Made by a program: the position numbers and the translations under genes
Source: Streptosporangium sp. NBC_01495
Lineage (GTDB): Bacteria; Actinomycetota; Actinomycetes; Streptosporangiales; Streptosporangiaceae
DNA: 64,000 nucleotides
Reading direction: 5' to 3'
NCBI RefSeq assembly: GCF_036250735.1
Contig: NZ_CP109430.1
Location: forward strand, 3,720,001-3,784,000
The notes under the pieces: model-generated
What the model was told of the DNA's origin: nothing
Databases searched by the model: none
Seen by the model: only the letters and a program-made list of their open reading frames with translations
In this document: piece after piece, positions 15,957 to 25,082 of the stretch
How the letters are laid out: each line of letters opens with the position of its first letter
Position numbering within the stretch: the stretch's first letter is position 1

Positions 15957-15966
15957 GAAACGTTTC
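15957..15966. promoter_or_regulatory. GAAACGTTTC palindrome, LacI-type operator-like
   Basis: GAAACGTTTC at 15957-15966 is a perfect palindrome matching the core of LacI/GalR-family operators (TGAAACGTTTCA; T is present on the left side). A related AAAACGTTAC precedes it at about 15940. No LacI-family gene is visible in the window, so either a distant LacI protein or one of the ROK regulators may use it. Confidence 0.45.
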
Positions 15967-16015
15967 GGACCTTGCGCCCCCGTCGCAACTGAGCCTTTAA
16001 TTCGGCCAGTCATGC

Positions 16016-16025
16016 AAATTAATTG
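16016..16025. promoter_or_regulatory. AT-rich decamer, copy 2 (near the second ROK gene)
   Basis: This is the second exact copy of AAATTAATTG, ending 11 bases before the GTG start of the plus-strand ROK gene. Binding here would overlap the ribosome binding site region and could block expression. The role is inferred from the duplication at 15826-15835. Confidence 0.4.
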
Positions 16026-16036
16026 AGGGGAGTGAC

Positions 16037-17350
16037 GTGCACCGTAGCTGGACCGGCAGTCGCAACGGCGGTTCGACGAGTTCGAACAGGTCGGCCGGCA
16101 CCCCCGCCGACCAGGCCACGGTGCGCCGGTCCAACCTGTCCCTGGTGCTGCGTCACGTCAGCGAGTACGGCCCGCGCTCCAGGTCGGTCGTCGCCATGGA
16201 GACCGGGCTGAACAAGACCACGGTCACCAGCCTCGTCAGCGAGCTGCAGGCCCGAGGCCTCCTCAAGGAGATCGGGCCGCAGCACGCGGGCGCCGTCGGC
16301 CGCCCCGGGCTCGCCCTCGCCCTGGACGGGTCCGGTGTCGGTGCCCTCGGCCTCGAGGTCAACGTCGACTACATCGCCGCCTTCGCCACCGACCTGGGTG
16401 GCCGGGTGTTGATCGACCGGCGGGTGAGCTTCGACGCCATGGGGTGCGACTCCGACCGCTCCCTGACGGAGCTGGCCCGGGTGATCGGGGAGGCCATGGC
16501 CGAGCTCGACCTCCTGGAGGTCAGGGTCGCCGGGATCACCGTGGCCGTTCCCGGTCTCGTCGACACCGCCACCGGCACCGTGGACGTCGCCCCCAACCTC
16601 GGTTGGTACGGCGTCCCCGTGGCCGAGTGGCTGGTACGCGCCGGCGTTCCCCCGAACGTGCCGATCAGTGTGGACAACGACGCGAACCTCGCGGCCCTCG
16701 CCGAGTTCACCGGCGGCGTCGCCTCCGGCACGTCCGATCTCGTCTACCTCACCGGCGAGGTGGGCATCGGCGGCGGCGTGATCTCCGGAGGGCGCCTGTT
16801 GAGCGGCGCCGACGGTTTCGCGGGAGAGGTGGGCCACGTCATGGTCGACCCCTCCGGCGAGCGCTGCGGCTGCGGCCGGATCGGCTGCTGGGAGACGAAG
16901 GTCGGCCTGGCCGCGCTGGTCCGGATGGCCACCCCCGACCACGCCTACGGCATGCACGACGGAGTGATGCGCGACCCGGAGGAGCGGCTGGCCGAGATCG
17001 AGCTGCGCTGGGCCGCCGGCGATCCCCGGGTCGACCTGGCGATCGGCGAGGTGGGCCGCTGGCTCGGGCGAGGCTCGGCCACACTGGTCAACCTCTTCAA
17101 CCCGCGCGTCATCGTCATCGGCGGCTACTTCGCCAAGCTCGCCGACCGGCTCATCCCCGTGGCGCAGGCGGAGCTGAAGCGGCTGGGCGTGGAGGGATCC
17201 GTCGCCCGCTGCGACTTCGTCGCCTCCGACCTCGGCTTCGGCGCGGCCTCGCGCGGCGCCGCCGGGATCGTCACGGAGAGGGTGCTCTCCAACCCCACTG
17301 CCATCGATGTCCGCCTGGCGGCACCGGCACCCGAGAAGGAGCGCGAATGA
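16037..17350 (+). CDS. ROK-family transcriptional regulator, paralogue of the divergent one
   Basis: A 437-residue protein closely similar to its divergent neighbour: winged helix R-R-S-N-L-S-L-V-L-R-H-V with T-G-L-N-K-T-T-V-T-S, then G-L-E-V-N-V-D-Y, D-N-D-A-N-L-A-A-L-A-E, and the zinc motif R-C-G-C-G-R-I-G-C-W-E. The two look like products of one duplication, with recognition helices that differ (L-H-R-A-T-V-S-N versus L-N-K-T-T-V-T-S). The GTG at 16037 follows GAGGGGAG. It is followed after 221 bases by a sugar ABC operon on the same strand, its most likely target, perhaps with the sugar as inducer. Confidence 0.9.
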   Translation: MHRSWTGSRNGGSTSSNRSAGTPADQATVRRSNLSLVLRHVSEYGPRSRSVVAMETGLNKTTVTSLVSELQARGLLKEIGPQHAGAVGRPGLALALDGSGVGALGLEVNVDYIAAFATDLGGRVLIDRRVSFDAMGCDSDRSLTELARVIGEAMAELDLLEVRVAGITVAVPGLVDTATGTVDVAPNLGWYGVPVAEWLVRAGVPPNVPISVDNDANLAALAEFTGGVASGTSDLVYLTGEVGIGGGVISGGRLLSGADGFAGEVGHVMVDPSGERCGCGRIGCWETKVGLAALVRMATPDHAYGMHDGVMRDPEERLAEIELRWAAGDPRVDLAIGEVGRWLGRGSATLVNLFNPRVIVIGGYFAKLADRLIPVAQAELKRLGVEGSVARCDFVASDLGFGAASRGAAGIVTERVLSNPTAIDVRLAAPAPEKERE

Positions 17351-17512
17351 GACGCCATACCTCGTGAGAACCCGGTATCGCCCCCCAAACATCCCGTCCG
17401 TCCGACCGGAGAACCGGATTCGTGACGCCGTCGTTCACGCCGACCTCGGCGGCGCCACGCTGGTGCTGTCCGGCCCGGCCGGACGGGCGGGATCCCCTTC
17501 ACTCTCTTTCAT

Positions 17513-17535
17513 CGAAGTTTCCAGCGAAGTTCCCA
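17513..17535. promoter_or_regulatory. Direct repeat upstream of the sugar ABC operon
   Basis: CGAAGTTTCCA (17513-17523) and CGAAGTTCCCA (17525-17535) are near-identical 11-mers with a 12-bp period, ending 36 bases before the ATPase start codon. They could be half-sites for a regulator. The 221-base gap upstream of the ATPase shows no gene. Confidence 0.35.
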
Positions 17536-17571
17536 TCGAGATTCTGTCGTAAAGATCCACGGAGGCCCCCC

Positions 17572-19101
17572 ATGCCGGAGCCGTCAACCGACTCGGCACC
17601 CCTCCTCGTGATGCGAGGAATCGTCAAGCAGTTCCCCGGAGTGCGCGCCCTCGACGGCGTCGACCTGGAGGTCCGCGCGGGCGAGGTGCACTGCCTGCTC
17701 GGCCAGAACGGTGCCGGGAAGTCCACTTTGATCAAGACCTTGGCGGGCGCTCACCAGCCCGACGAGGGGACGATCACGTTGAACGGTGAGGATGTGCGGC
17801 TGTCGAGCCCGATCACGGCGATCAGGCTCGGGATCTCCACGATGTATCAGGAGCTTGACCTGGTGGACGGGTTGAGTGTGGCCGAGAACGTGTTCTTGGG
17901 TCATGAGCCGTCCCGGATGGGGTTCGTGGGCCGGGGTGAGGCGGCGCGGGCGACGCGGGAGTTGCTGGCCAGGTTGGGGCACGGGGAGATCCGCCCGTCG
18001 ACGGAGGTGGGGCGACTGTCTCCGGCGGCCAAGCAGGTGGTGAGCATGGCGCGGGCGTTGTCGCACGACACCCGGTTGATCATCATGGACGAGCCGTCGG
18101 CGGCGCTGGCCCATGACGAGGTGGGCAACCTGTTCCGGATCATCCGGGAGTTGACCGCCCAAGGGGTGGCGGTGGTCTACATCTCGCATCGGCTGGAGGA
18201 GATCCGCGAGATCGGGGATCGGGTGACGGTGCTCAAGGACGGCCGGACGGTCGCGGTGGGCCTGCCGGCGAAGGAGACGCCGACCTCGCAGGTGGTGTCG
18301 CTGATGACCGGCCGCAACGTCGAGTACGTCTTCCCCAAGCGACCCGCCCCCGGCAGCCACGAGGGCAAGGCGGAGGTGCTGCAGGTCCGTGACCTGAGCA
18401 TCCCCGGTCGCGTCTCGGACGTGTCGTTCTCGGTGCGGGCGGGGGAGATCGTGGGGTTGGCCGGTCTGGTCGGCTCGGGCCGTTCGGAGATCATCGAGGC
18501 GGTGTACGGGGCGCGGCGGTTCTCCGGTCAGGTGGTTTTGGAGGGTAAGCCGGTGCGCCGGGGTGGTGGCACGACGGGTGCGGTGCGGCTGGGTATGGGT
18601 CTGGCGCCGGAGGAGCGTAAGGCTCAGGCGTTGCTGCTGGACCAGAGCGTGTCGCGCAACATCAGCCTGGCGAGTCTGGGCCGGTATTCGCGGCTGGGCT
18701 GGATGGACCGGCGCCGGGAGGCGGCCGACGCGCGGGAGATGGTGCAGGCCCTCGATATCCGGCCCGCTGATCCGGAGCGGCCGATCAAGACGTTGTCGGG
18801 CGGTAACCAGCAGAAGGCGGTGCTGGCCCGGTGGTTGCTGAACAACCGCAAGTTGTTGCTGTTGGACGAGCCGACCCGCGGGGTGGACGTGGGGGCTCGG
18901 GCGGAGTTGTACGCGGTGGTGCGGCGGCTGGCCGATGAGGGGATCGGGGTGTTGCTGGTCTCCAGCGAGGTTCCCGAGGTGCTGGGGCTGGCCGATCGGG
19001 TGCTGGTTCTGCGGGAGGGCCGGGTCATTCGTGAGGCCGGTGCCGGTGAGCTGGACGAGCACGCCGTCCTCGACATGATCATGGAAGGAAGTCCGGTATG
19101 A
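17572..19101 (+). CDS. Sugar ABC importer ATPase, tandem-domain (RbsA/XylG family)
   Basis: A 509-residue fused double ATPase that powers uptake of a monosaccharide or cyclitol. The first half has Walker A G-Q-N-G-A-G-K-S-T and Walker B L-I-I-M-D-E-P, but its signature is the degenerate V-G-R-L-S-P-A-A-K-Q. The second half has the degenerate P-loop G-L-V-G-S-G-R-S-E, signature L-S-G-G-N-Q-Q-K and Walker B L-L-L-L-D-E-P-T-R-G-V-D-V-G. This asymmetry is normal for the family. The ATG at 17572 follows GGAGG. It overlaps the permease by 4 bases. The substrate is not fixed by sequence; the neighbouring dehydrogenase and isomerase point to a polyol or inositol-like sugar. Confidence 0.92.
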   Translation: MPEPSTDSAPLLVMRGIVKQFPGVRALDGVDLEVRAGEVHCLLGQNGAGKSTLIKTLAGAHQPDEGTITLNGEDVRLSSPITAIRLGISTMYQELDLVDGLSVAENVFLGHEPSRMGFVGRGEAARATRELLARLGHGEIRPSTEVGRLSPAAKQVVSMARALSHDTRLIIMDEPSAALAHDEVGNLFRIIRELTAQGVAVVYISHRLEEIREIGDRVTVLKDGRTVAVGLPAKETPTSQVVSLMTGRNVEYVFPKRPAPGSHEGKAEVLQVRDLSIPGRVSDVSFSVRAGEIVGLAGLVGSGRSEIIEAVYGARRFSGQVVLEGKPVRRGGGTTGAVRLGMGLAPEERKAQALLLDQSVSRNISLASLGRYSRLGWMDRRREAADAREMVQALDIRPADPERPIKTLSGGNQQKAVLARWLLNNRKLLLLDEPTRGVDVGARAELYAVVRRLADEGIGVLLVSSEVPEVLGLADRVLVLREGRVIREAGAGELDEHAVLDMIMEGSPV

Positions 19102-20126
19102 GCGAGCCTCGGCTGCCGTCTGTGGACGAGCAGGTGCGAGTTGACAAGCAGGCCCGTAAACCCGTCGCGGGGGAGGGGCCGCTGGCCAGGCTGGGCAACG
19201 TCCCGCACCTGGGCCTGGTGGTCGCGCTGGTGTTGCTGGCGGCGGTGGGCCTTTTCACGGTGCCCGACACCTTCGCCACGACCTCCAACATGGTGAGCAT
19301 CCTGTCGCTGGCCGCGACCATCGGGGTGATCACCGTCGGCGCGACGTTCGTGATCATCGGCGGGGGTATCGACCTGTCGGTGGGCGCGATCATGGCGTTG
19401 GCGTCGGTGTGGGCGACCACGCTGGCCACCCAGTCCTACGGCCCGTTCGTGATGATCGTGTGCGCGGTGCTGGTCGGTACCGGTGCGGGCCTGGTCAACG
19501 GGTTGCTGATCTCCTACGGGCGGATGGTGCCGTTCATCGCCACTTTGGCGATGCTGGTGGCCGCCCGAGGGCTGGCGCAGCGGATGTCGGACCGGCGGAC
19601 CCAGCTGGTGCAGCAGGGCAACGAGATGATCGTGGAGCTGTCGACCAGCCGGGTGCTGGGCATTCCGCTGCTGGTCTACATCTTCGCGCTGGTGGTGATC
19701 GCCGGGTGGGTGCTGTTGAACCGCACCACGTTCGGCCGGCGCACCTACGCGGTGGGCGGTAACCCCGAGGCGGCCCGGCTGGCCGGTATCGACGTGCGCC
19801 GGCACACCGTGATGTTGTACGGGCTGTCGGGGTTGTGCTGCGGTATCGCGGCGGTGTTGATTATGGCCAGGACGACGACGGGTTCCTCCACCCACGGGGA
19901 CCTGTACGAGCTGGACGCGATCGCCGCGGTCATCATCGGCGGCACGCTGCTGACCGGCGGCCGGGGATCGATCATCGGGTCGATCCTGGGTCTGCTGATC
20001 TTCACCGTGATCACGAACCTGTTCATCCTCAACGGGCTCAACACCAGCGACCAGCTGGTGGCCAAGGGCCTGATCATCGTGGCGGCCGTGCTGCTCCAGC
20101 GACGTTCCCTACGTTCCCCTACCTGA
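19098..20126 (+). CDS. Sugar ABC importer permease (RbsC/XylH family)
   Basis: A 342-residue membrane permease that forms the homodimeric channel of the importer. Its N-terminal 35 residues are cytoplasmic, then eight or more hydrophobic segments follow. Motifs include F-V-I-I-G-G-G-I-D-L-S-V-G-A-I-M and G-G-N-P-E-A-A-R-L-A-G-I, the typical ATPase-contact loop. I-I-G-G-T-L-L-T-G-G-R-G-S-I is the conserved C-terminal motif. It overlaps the ATPase stop by 4 bases and is followed by the binding-protein gene after 32 bases. Confidence 0.92.
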   Translation: MSEPRLPSVDEQVRVDKQARKPVAGEGPLARLGNVPHLGLVVALVLLAAVGLFTVPDTFATTSNMVSILSLAATIGVITVGATFVIIGGGIDLSVGAIMALASVWATTLATQSYGPFVMIVCAVLVGTGAGLVNGLLISYGRMVPFIATLAMLVAARGLAQRMSDRRTQLVQQGNEMIVELSTSRVLGIPLLVYIFALVVIAGWVLLNRTTFGRRTYAVGGNPEAARLAGIDVRRHTVMLYGLSGLCCGIAAVLIMARTTTGSSTHGDLYELDAIAAVIIGGTLLTGGRGSIIGSILGLLIFTVITNLFILNGLNTSDQLVAKGLIIVAAVLLQRRSLRSPT

Positions 20127-20158
20127 TCGTCATCCCTTAAATATCAAGGAGAAATCAC

Positions 20159-21220
20159 ATGTCCAACCCATTAGCTCGTAGGGGTTTCCTCGTCGGCGGT
20201 GCGGTTATCGGTGCGGGTGCGCTGGTGACGGCGTGCACGGGTAACGAGGCGGCGGCTCCGGCGGCGGCTTCGGCTCCGGCGCCGGCTCCGGCCGCGACCG
20301 GCGGGAACGACGCCCCCGGTGAGAAGGTCGTCATCGGTTTCTCGGCGCCCGCGGCCGACCACGGCTGGATCGCCGCGATCGCGAAGAACGCCGAGGCCGC
20401 GGCCAAGGAGTACTCCGACATCGAGTTCAAGCCGGTCGAGCCGACCAACGACATCAACGCGCAGATCTCCGCGGTGGAGTCGCTGATCGCGGCCAAGGTC
20501 GCCGCGCTGGTGATCCTGCCCAACGACGGCCAGCAGCTCAACCAGATCGCCCGCCAGGCCTCGGATGCCGGTATTCCGGTGATCAACCTGGACCGGGTCT
20601 TCCCCGACAAGCTCTCCTACCGGACCTGGATCGGTGGCGACAACTACGGCATGGGGGTCGCGGCCGGTCACTACATCGGTAAGAAGCTCAAGGACAAGGG
20701 CGTCGCGTCCCCGGTGATCCTGGAGATCCAGGGCATCGCGACCCTGCCGCTGACCCAGGACCGCAGCAAGGGGTTCGAGGACGCGCTGAAGACGTATGGG
20801 TTCAGTGTGACGGCCAAGCAGGACGCGCAGTTCACCGTGGAGTCGGGTACCAAGGTGGCCGCGAACCTGATGCAGGCGCACAAGAAGATCGACGCGATCT
20901 GGAACCACGACGACGACCAGGGGATCGGGGTGCTGGCCGCGATCAAGGAGGCCGGGCGCAGCGAGTTCTTCATGGTCGGCGGCGCCGGGTCGGCGAACGC
21001 GATGCGCGACATTCAGGCCGGGTCGGGGGTGCTGGAGGCGACGGTGACCTACAGCCCGACGATGGCGTCCTCGGCGATCAAGCTGGCGCGTCTGATCGCC
21101 CAGGGCAAGGGCATGAGTGACCTGCTGGAGAACCAGGTGCCCCAATCGATCACGTTGGCGTCGGAGACGATCACCAAGGAGAACGTGGCCGAGTACCTGC
21201 CGCTGGGATTCGAGTCCTGA
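20159..21220 (+). CDS. Sugar ABC importer substrate-binding lipoprotein (Tat-type)
   Basis: A 353-residue periplasmic-binding-protein-like (RbsB/type I) solute receptor. The leader has a twin-arginine A-R-R-G-F-L-V and a lipobox L-V-T-A-C with lipidation at Cys26, so the folded protein is probably exported by Tat and anchored outside the membrane. An Ala/Pro-rich tether (about residues 30-50) precedes the mature fold, which begins V-V-I-G-F-S-A-P-A-A-D-H-G-W and shows the two-lobe pattern of the family. AAGGAG precedes the ATG. The ligand is probably a monosaccharide or cyclitol, inferred from neighbours. Confidence 0.92.
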   Translation: MSNPLARRGFLVGGAVIGAGALVTACTGNEAAAPAAASAPAPAPAATGGNDAPGEKVVIGFSAPAADHGWIAAIAKNAEAAAKEYSDIEFKPVEPTNDINAQISAVESLIAAKVAALVILPNDGQQLNQIARQASDAGIPVINLDRVFPDKLSYRTWIGGDNYGMGVAAGHYIGKKLKDKGVASPVILEIQGIATLPLTQDRSKGFEDALKTYGFSVTAKQDAQFTVESGTKVAANLMQAHKKIDAIWNHDDDQGIGVLAAIKEAGRSEFFMVGGAGSANAMRDIQAGSGVLEATVTYSPTMASSAIKLARLIAQGKGMSDLLENQVPQSITLASETITKENVAEYLPLGFES

Positions 21221-22416
21221 TGAGTCAATCCGATGGGCCGACGCTGGGGATCGGCATGGTCGGGTACGCCTTCATGGGCCGGGTGCATTCCCAGGCCTGG
21301 CGCAGTGTGTCGGCGTTCTTCGATCTGCCGGCCCGGCCGGTGATGGCCGCGTTGTGCGGCCGGTCGGCGGACGGGACGGCGGCGGCGGCCGAGCAGATGG
21401 GCTGGGCGGCGACCGAGACCGACTGGCGCAAGCTGATCGCCCGCGACGACGTGGCTGTGGTGGACATCTGCACGCCGGGTGACTCGCATGCCGAGATCGC
21501 GATCGCCGCGTTGGAGGCCGGTAAGCACGTGTTGTGTGAGAAGCCTCTGGCCAACACGGTCGCCGAGGCTGAGGCGATGGCGGCGGCGGCGCGCTCAGCG
21601 GCCGAGCGGGGGGTGTATGCGATGGTGGCGTTCAACTACCGTCGGGTGCCGGCCATCGCTCAGGCCGCCCGCTGGGTGGCCGAGGGCCGGCTGGGCGCCA
21701 TCCGGCACGTGCGGGCGCAGTACTTGCAGGACTGGATCGTCGATCCGGAGTTCCCGCTGGTGTGGCGGCTGCGAAAGGAGCTGGCCGGCTCGGGGGCGCT
21801 GGGTGACATCGGCGCGCACATCATCGACACCGCGCAGTTCATCACCGGTCAGAGGTTGACGCAGGTGTCGGGGTTGACCGAGACGTTCATCACGCACCGC
21901 CCGCTGGCCGGGGTGTCGGCCGGGTTGTCGGCCGATACCGGCAACGGAAGCGGCGCGGAGATGGGTGAGGTCGACGTCGATGACGCGGCGTTGTTCGTGG
22001 GCCGGCTCAGTGGCGGCGCCTTGGCGTCGTTCGAGGCGACCCGGTTCGCCACGGGGCGTAAGAACGCGTTGCGGATCGAGGTCAACGGCTCGAAGGCGAG
22101 TGTGGCGTTCGATTTCGAGGCGATGAACGAGTTGTGGTTCCACGATCACGCGTTGCCCGCCGAGGAGGCGGGTTTCCGCCGGGTGCTGGTCACCGAGGCG
22201 GGGCATCCGTACGCGGGGGCGTGGTGGCCGCCGGGTCATGGCCTGGGTTATGAGCACACCTTCACTCACGAGGTGAAGGACTTCGTCGAGGCGATCGCGT
22301 CGGGTATCGCTCCGGCGCCGTCGTTCGACGACGGGTTGAACGTTCAGCGTGTGCTGGCCGCGGTCGAGCGCAGCGCCGCCGACCAGAGCCGGTTGACGGC
22401 GATCGAGGAGGTATGA
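21220..22416 (+). CDS. Gfo/Idh/MocA-family dehydrogenase
   Basis: A 398-residue NAD(P)-dependent sugar or inositol dehydrogenase-like enzyme. The Rossmann start is G-I-G-M-V-G-Y-A-F-M-G, with C-T-P-G-D-S-H-A-E-I next to the cofactor and the catalytic-type motif C-E-K-P-L-A-N-T (Lys). G-D-I-G-A-H-I-I-D holds the usual Asp and His. The ATG shares one base with the stop of the binding-protein gene, so it is part of the importer operon and probably oxidises the imported compound. Codon choice is rich in TTG/GTG like the ABC genes and unlike the next gene. Confidence 0.9.
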   Translation: MSQSDGPTLGIGMVGYAFMGRVHSQAWRSVSAFFDLPARPVMAALCGRSADGTAAAAEQMGWAATETDWRKLIARDDVAVVDICTPGDSHAEIAIAALEAGKHVLCEKPLANTVAEAEAMAAAARSAAERGVYAMVAFNYRRVPAIAQAARWVAEGRLGAIRHVRAQYLQDWIVDPEFPLVWRLRKELAGSGALGDIGAHIIDTAQFITGQRLTQVSGLTETFITHRPLAGVSAGLSADTGNGSGAEMGEVDVDDAALFVGRLSGGALASFEATRFATGRKNALRIEVNGSKASVAFDFEAMNELWFHDHALPAEEAGFRRVLVTEAGHPYAGAWWPPGHGLGYEHTFTHEVKDFVEAIASGIAPAPSFDDGLNVQRVLAAVERSAADQSRLTAIEEV

Positions 22417-22465
22417 CGGAGCCCGCCCCCCGTGGGGCGCACACCCCATGAGCGGGTCCCGTCAC

Positions 22466-22506
22466 CCGCGTGGTGCGCGCGCGAACTGAGCTCGCGCACC
22501 ACGCGG
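22466..22506. promoter_or_regulatory. Strong intercistronic hairpin between dehydrogenase and isomerase genes
   Basis: A perfect 14-bp inverted repeat (22466-22479 with 22493-22506, arms CCGCGTGGTGCGCG/CGCGCACCACGCGG) encloses a 13-base loop, starting 50 bases after the dehydrogenase stop. No U-tract follows, so it is not a classic terminator. It lies just before the isomerase ribosome site and may act as an mRNA-stability element, an attenuator or a partial terminator. The fold is seen; the role is inferred. Confidence 0.6.
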
Positions 22507-22532
22507 CCCACAATCTGTGACATGGAGGACAT

Positions 22533-23540
22533 ATGAGCAGGCCGATCACCTTGTTCACCGGCCAGTGGGCCGACCTGCCGTTCGAGGAGGTCTGCCGCCT
22601 GGCCTCGGGCTGGGGATACGACGGCTTGGAGATCGCCTGCTGGGGCGATCACTTCGAGGTCGACAAGGCCCTCAGCGACGACGACTACATCCCCCGCAAG
22701 CAGGAACTGCTCGCCAAGCACAACCTGTCGGTGTACACCATCTCCAACCACCTGGTCGGCCAGGCCGTCTGCGACAACCCCATCGACGCCCGCCACCAGG
22801 GCATCCTGCCCGCCCGCCTCTGGGGCAACGGCGACCCCGAGCAGGTCCGCCGCAACGCCGCCGAAGAGATCAAGAACACCGCCCGCGCCGCCGCCAAACT
22901 CGGCGTCGACACCGTGGTCGGCTTCACCGGCTCCTCCATCTGGCACACCCTGGCCATGTTCCCCCCGGTCCCGCCCCAGATGATCGAGGACGGCTACGCC
23001 GACTTCGCCGACCGGTGGAACCCGATCCTCGACGTCTTCGACGAGGTCGGCGTCCGCTTCGCCCACGAGGTCCACCCCAGCGAGATCGCCTACGACTACC
23101 ACACCACCGTGCGCACCCTGGAGGCCATCGGCCACCGCCCCGCGTTCGGCCTGAACTGGGACCCCTCCCACATGGTGTGGCAGGAGATCGACCCGGTCGC
23201 CTTCATCCTGGACTTCGCCGACCGCATCTACCACGTCGACTGCAAGGACGCCAAGGTCCGCACCGGCGACGGCCGCCGCGGCCGCCTCGCCTCCCACCTG
23301 CCCTGGGCCGACCTACGCCGCGGATGGGACTTCGTCTCCACCGGCCGCGGCGACGTCCCCTGGGAGGACTGCTTCCGCGCCCTCAACGCGATCGGCTACG
23401 CCGGACCGATCTCCATCGAGTGGGAGGACGCCGGCATGGACCGCCTCGACGGCGCCCCCGACGCCCTGGCCGTCATCCGCAAACTCAACGCCATCACCCC
23501 GCCCTCCACCGCCTTCGACGCCGCCTTCTCCTCGGACTGA
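22533..23540 (+). CDS. TIM-barrel sugar isomerase/epimerase (AP-endonuclease-2 fold)
   Basis: A 335-residue member of the xylose-isomerase-like TIM-barrel family. Likely metal ligands are seen in F-A-H-E-V-H-P (Glu), L-N-W-D-P-S-H (Asp/His), H-V-D-C-K-D (His/Asp) and I-E-W-E-D-A-G (Glu). Such enzymes act as isomerases, epimerases or inosose dehydratases (IolE/IolI-like). After the dehydrogenase it could process a keto-sugar or keto-inositol. The ATG at 22533 follows GGAGG. Codon usage is C-ended, unlike the four upstream genes, so it may have joined the operon separately. Confidence 0.88.
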   Translation: MSRPITLFTGQWADLPFEEVCRLASGWGYDGLEIACWGDHFEVDKALSDDDYIPRKQELLAKHNLSVYTISNHLVGQAVCDNPIDARHQGILPARLWGNGDPEQVRRNAAEEIKNTARAAAKLGVDTVVGFTGSSIWHTLAMFPPVPPQMIEDGYADFADRWNPILDVFDEVGVRFAHEVHPSEIAYDYHTTVRTLEAIGHRPAFGLNWDPSHMVWQEIDPVAFILDFADRIYHVDCKDAKVRTGDGRRGRLASHLPWADLRRGWDFVSTGRGDVPWEDCFRALNAIGYAGPISIEWEDAGMDRLDGAPDALAVIRKLNAITPPSTAFDAAFSSD

Positions 23541-23933
23541 AACCCCCCGGAGCGAATCTCTGACCGTACTCCGCAGACCGGACTCGGACCGGAGCCCAGA
23601 CTGAAATTCCCAGGCCGAACTCCTCGGACTGAACTTTCTGACGGGACTCTCTGACTGAATTTCGCAGGTTGAGCTGGTCTGACGGAAACATATAGCGCTG
23701 AGACATATATCCGTAATATCCGCATAACGTACGATTCCTTGCACAAGCGGGTCGGACTACCCGGTCCGGCCCGCCGCGGGGTCGTCTCCTCCGTTTTAAC
23801 GACCACGTAATACCCGCCGTGACATCCCCTCCGACCGGACGGCCGCAATGGTGATGTCATCGGCGCCGTCCGGTCTCGGCCGGGCGGATGAAAACCGTCA
23901 TCCCCCAGGAGTCGACTCACCACAGGAGGCCAG
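23541..23933. other. Promoter region upstream of the ebo-type operon, with degenerate repeats
   Basis: This 393-base gap has no gene. Its first 130 bases contain GACTGAA four times (starting at 23535, 23599, 23627 and 23653) within imperfect units such as CTGAATTTC and CTGAAATTC. An AT-rich part (about 23687-23735, with ATATATCCGTAATATCC) is the likely promoter zone of the downstream seven-gene operon. Confidence 0.5.
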
Positions 23934-25082
23934 ATGCGTACGGGAGTGTGGCTGGTAGGAGCACGAGGGTCCGTCGCCGTCACGAGCATCATCGGAGCGC
24001 TAGCGGTGCGCGCCGGTCTCGCCCAGCCGACGGGCTGCGTGACGGAACTCCCCGAGTTCCGCGGCGCCGGACTGCCAGGTCTGGGAGACCTGGTGTTCGG
24101 CGGGCACGACATCGTGCCGACCCCGCTGGAGAAGAAGGCGGCCGCGCTGGCCGGAGCCGGGATCATACCGGCCCGGCTGCTCGAGCCCCTGCGCGACGAG
24201 CTCGCCCGGGTCGAGGAGAACCTGAGGCAGGTGCCGCTCGCCGAGAACCAGGCCGCGACCGCGGAGCTGATCGGCGCCGACATCACCGAGTTCCGGCTGC
24301 GGCACGGCCTGGAACGGGTCGTCGTCATCAACGTCTCGACCACCGAGCCGTTCCCAGCGCCCCATCCGGCCCACGCCGACCTGGAGCTGCTGGAGGCCGA
24401 GCTGGCGACCTCGCGGGACCTGCTGCCGCCCAGCGCCCTGACGGCGTACGCCGCCTTACGCGCGGGCTGTCCCTACGTGGACTTCACCCCGTCGACGGGC
24501 GCCCGGCTGCCCGCCCTGGACCGGCTCGCCGGCCTGATGGGGCTGCCGTACGGAGGCCACGACGGCAAGACCGGTGAGACGCTGGTCAAGTCGGTGCTCG
24601 CCCCGATGTTCGCCCAGCGCAACCTCCGGGTCCGCACCTGGTCGGGGATGAACCTCCTCGGCGGGGGAGACGGCGCCAACCTCGCCGATCCCGCCGCCAA
24701 CGCCGCCAAGGCCGCGAGCAAGCAGCGGGTGCTGGGCGAGACGCTCGGCTACACCCCGCAGGGCGAGACCCGCATCGAATACGTGGAGGACATCGGCGAC
24801 TTCAAGACCGCCTGGGACCTCGTCACCTTCGAGGGTTTCCTCGGTACGCCCATGCGCATGGAGTTCACCTGGCACGGCTGCGACTCCGCCCTCGCCGCGC
24901 CCCTGGTCCTGGACCTGGCGAGGCTCACGTCGGCGGCGCACCGCTCCGGCCGCACCGGGCCGCTGGGCGAGCTGGCCTTCTTCTTCAAGGACCCGCTCGG
25001 GGCGGTGCCGCACGCGCTGGCCGACCAGTGGCGGGTGCTCCGCGAGTTCGCCGGCACCCTCGGCGGAGAGGAACCGGTCTGA
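23934..25082 (+). CDS. Inositol-1-phosphate-synthase-like enzyme of an ebo-type cluster
   Basis: A 382-residue NAD-dependent sugar-phosphate cyclase-like protein. V-G-A-R-G-S-V-A is the Rossmann loop. V-V-I-N-V-S-T-T-E-P, G-G-H-D-G-K-T-G-E-T-L-V-K and G-M-N-L-L-G-G-G-D-G-A-N-L parallel the conserved inositol-1-phosphate synthase blocks, and F-F-F-K-D-P resembles the distal lysine motif. It is shorter than eukaryotic INO1, as bacterial forms are. It leads a coupled operon with EboC, EboA, EboB, EboE and EboF-like genes, where a dehydroquinate-synthase-like EboD is usual. The product is probably a cyclitol phosphate. It has a rare TTA codon at 24456. Confidence 0.82.
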   Translation: MRTGVWLVGARGSVAVTSIIGALAVRAGLAQPTGCVTELPEFRGAGLPGLGDLVFGGHDIVPTPLEKKAAALAGAGIIPARLLEPLRDELARVEENLRQVPLAENQAATAELIGADITEFRLRHGLERVVVINVSTTEPFPAPHPAHADLELLEAELATSRDLLPPSALTAYAALRAGCPYVDFTPSTGARLPALDRLAGLMGLPYGGHDGKTGETLVKSVLAPMFAQRNLRVRTWSGMNLLGGGDGANLADPAANAAKAASKQRVLGETLGYTPQGETRIEYVEDIGDFKTAWDLVTFEGFLGTPMRMEFTWHGCDSALAAPLVLDLARLTSAAHRSGRTGPLGELAFFFKDPLGAVPHALADQWRVLREFAGTLGGEEPV

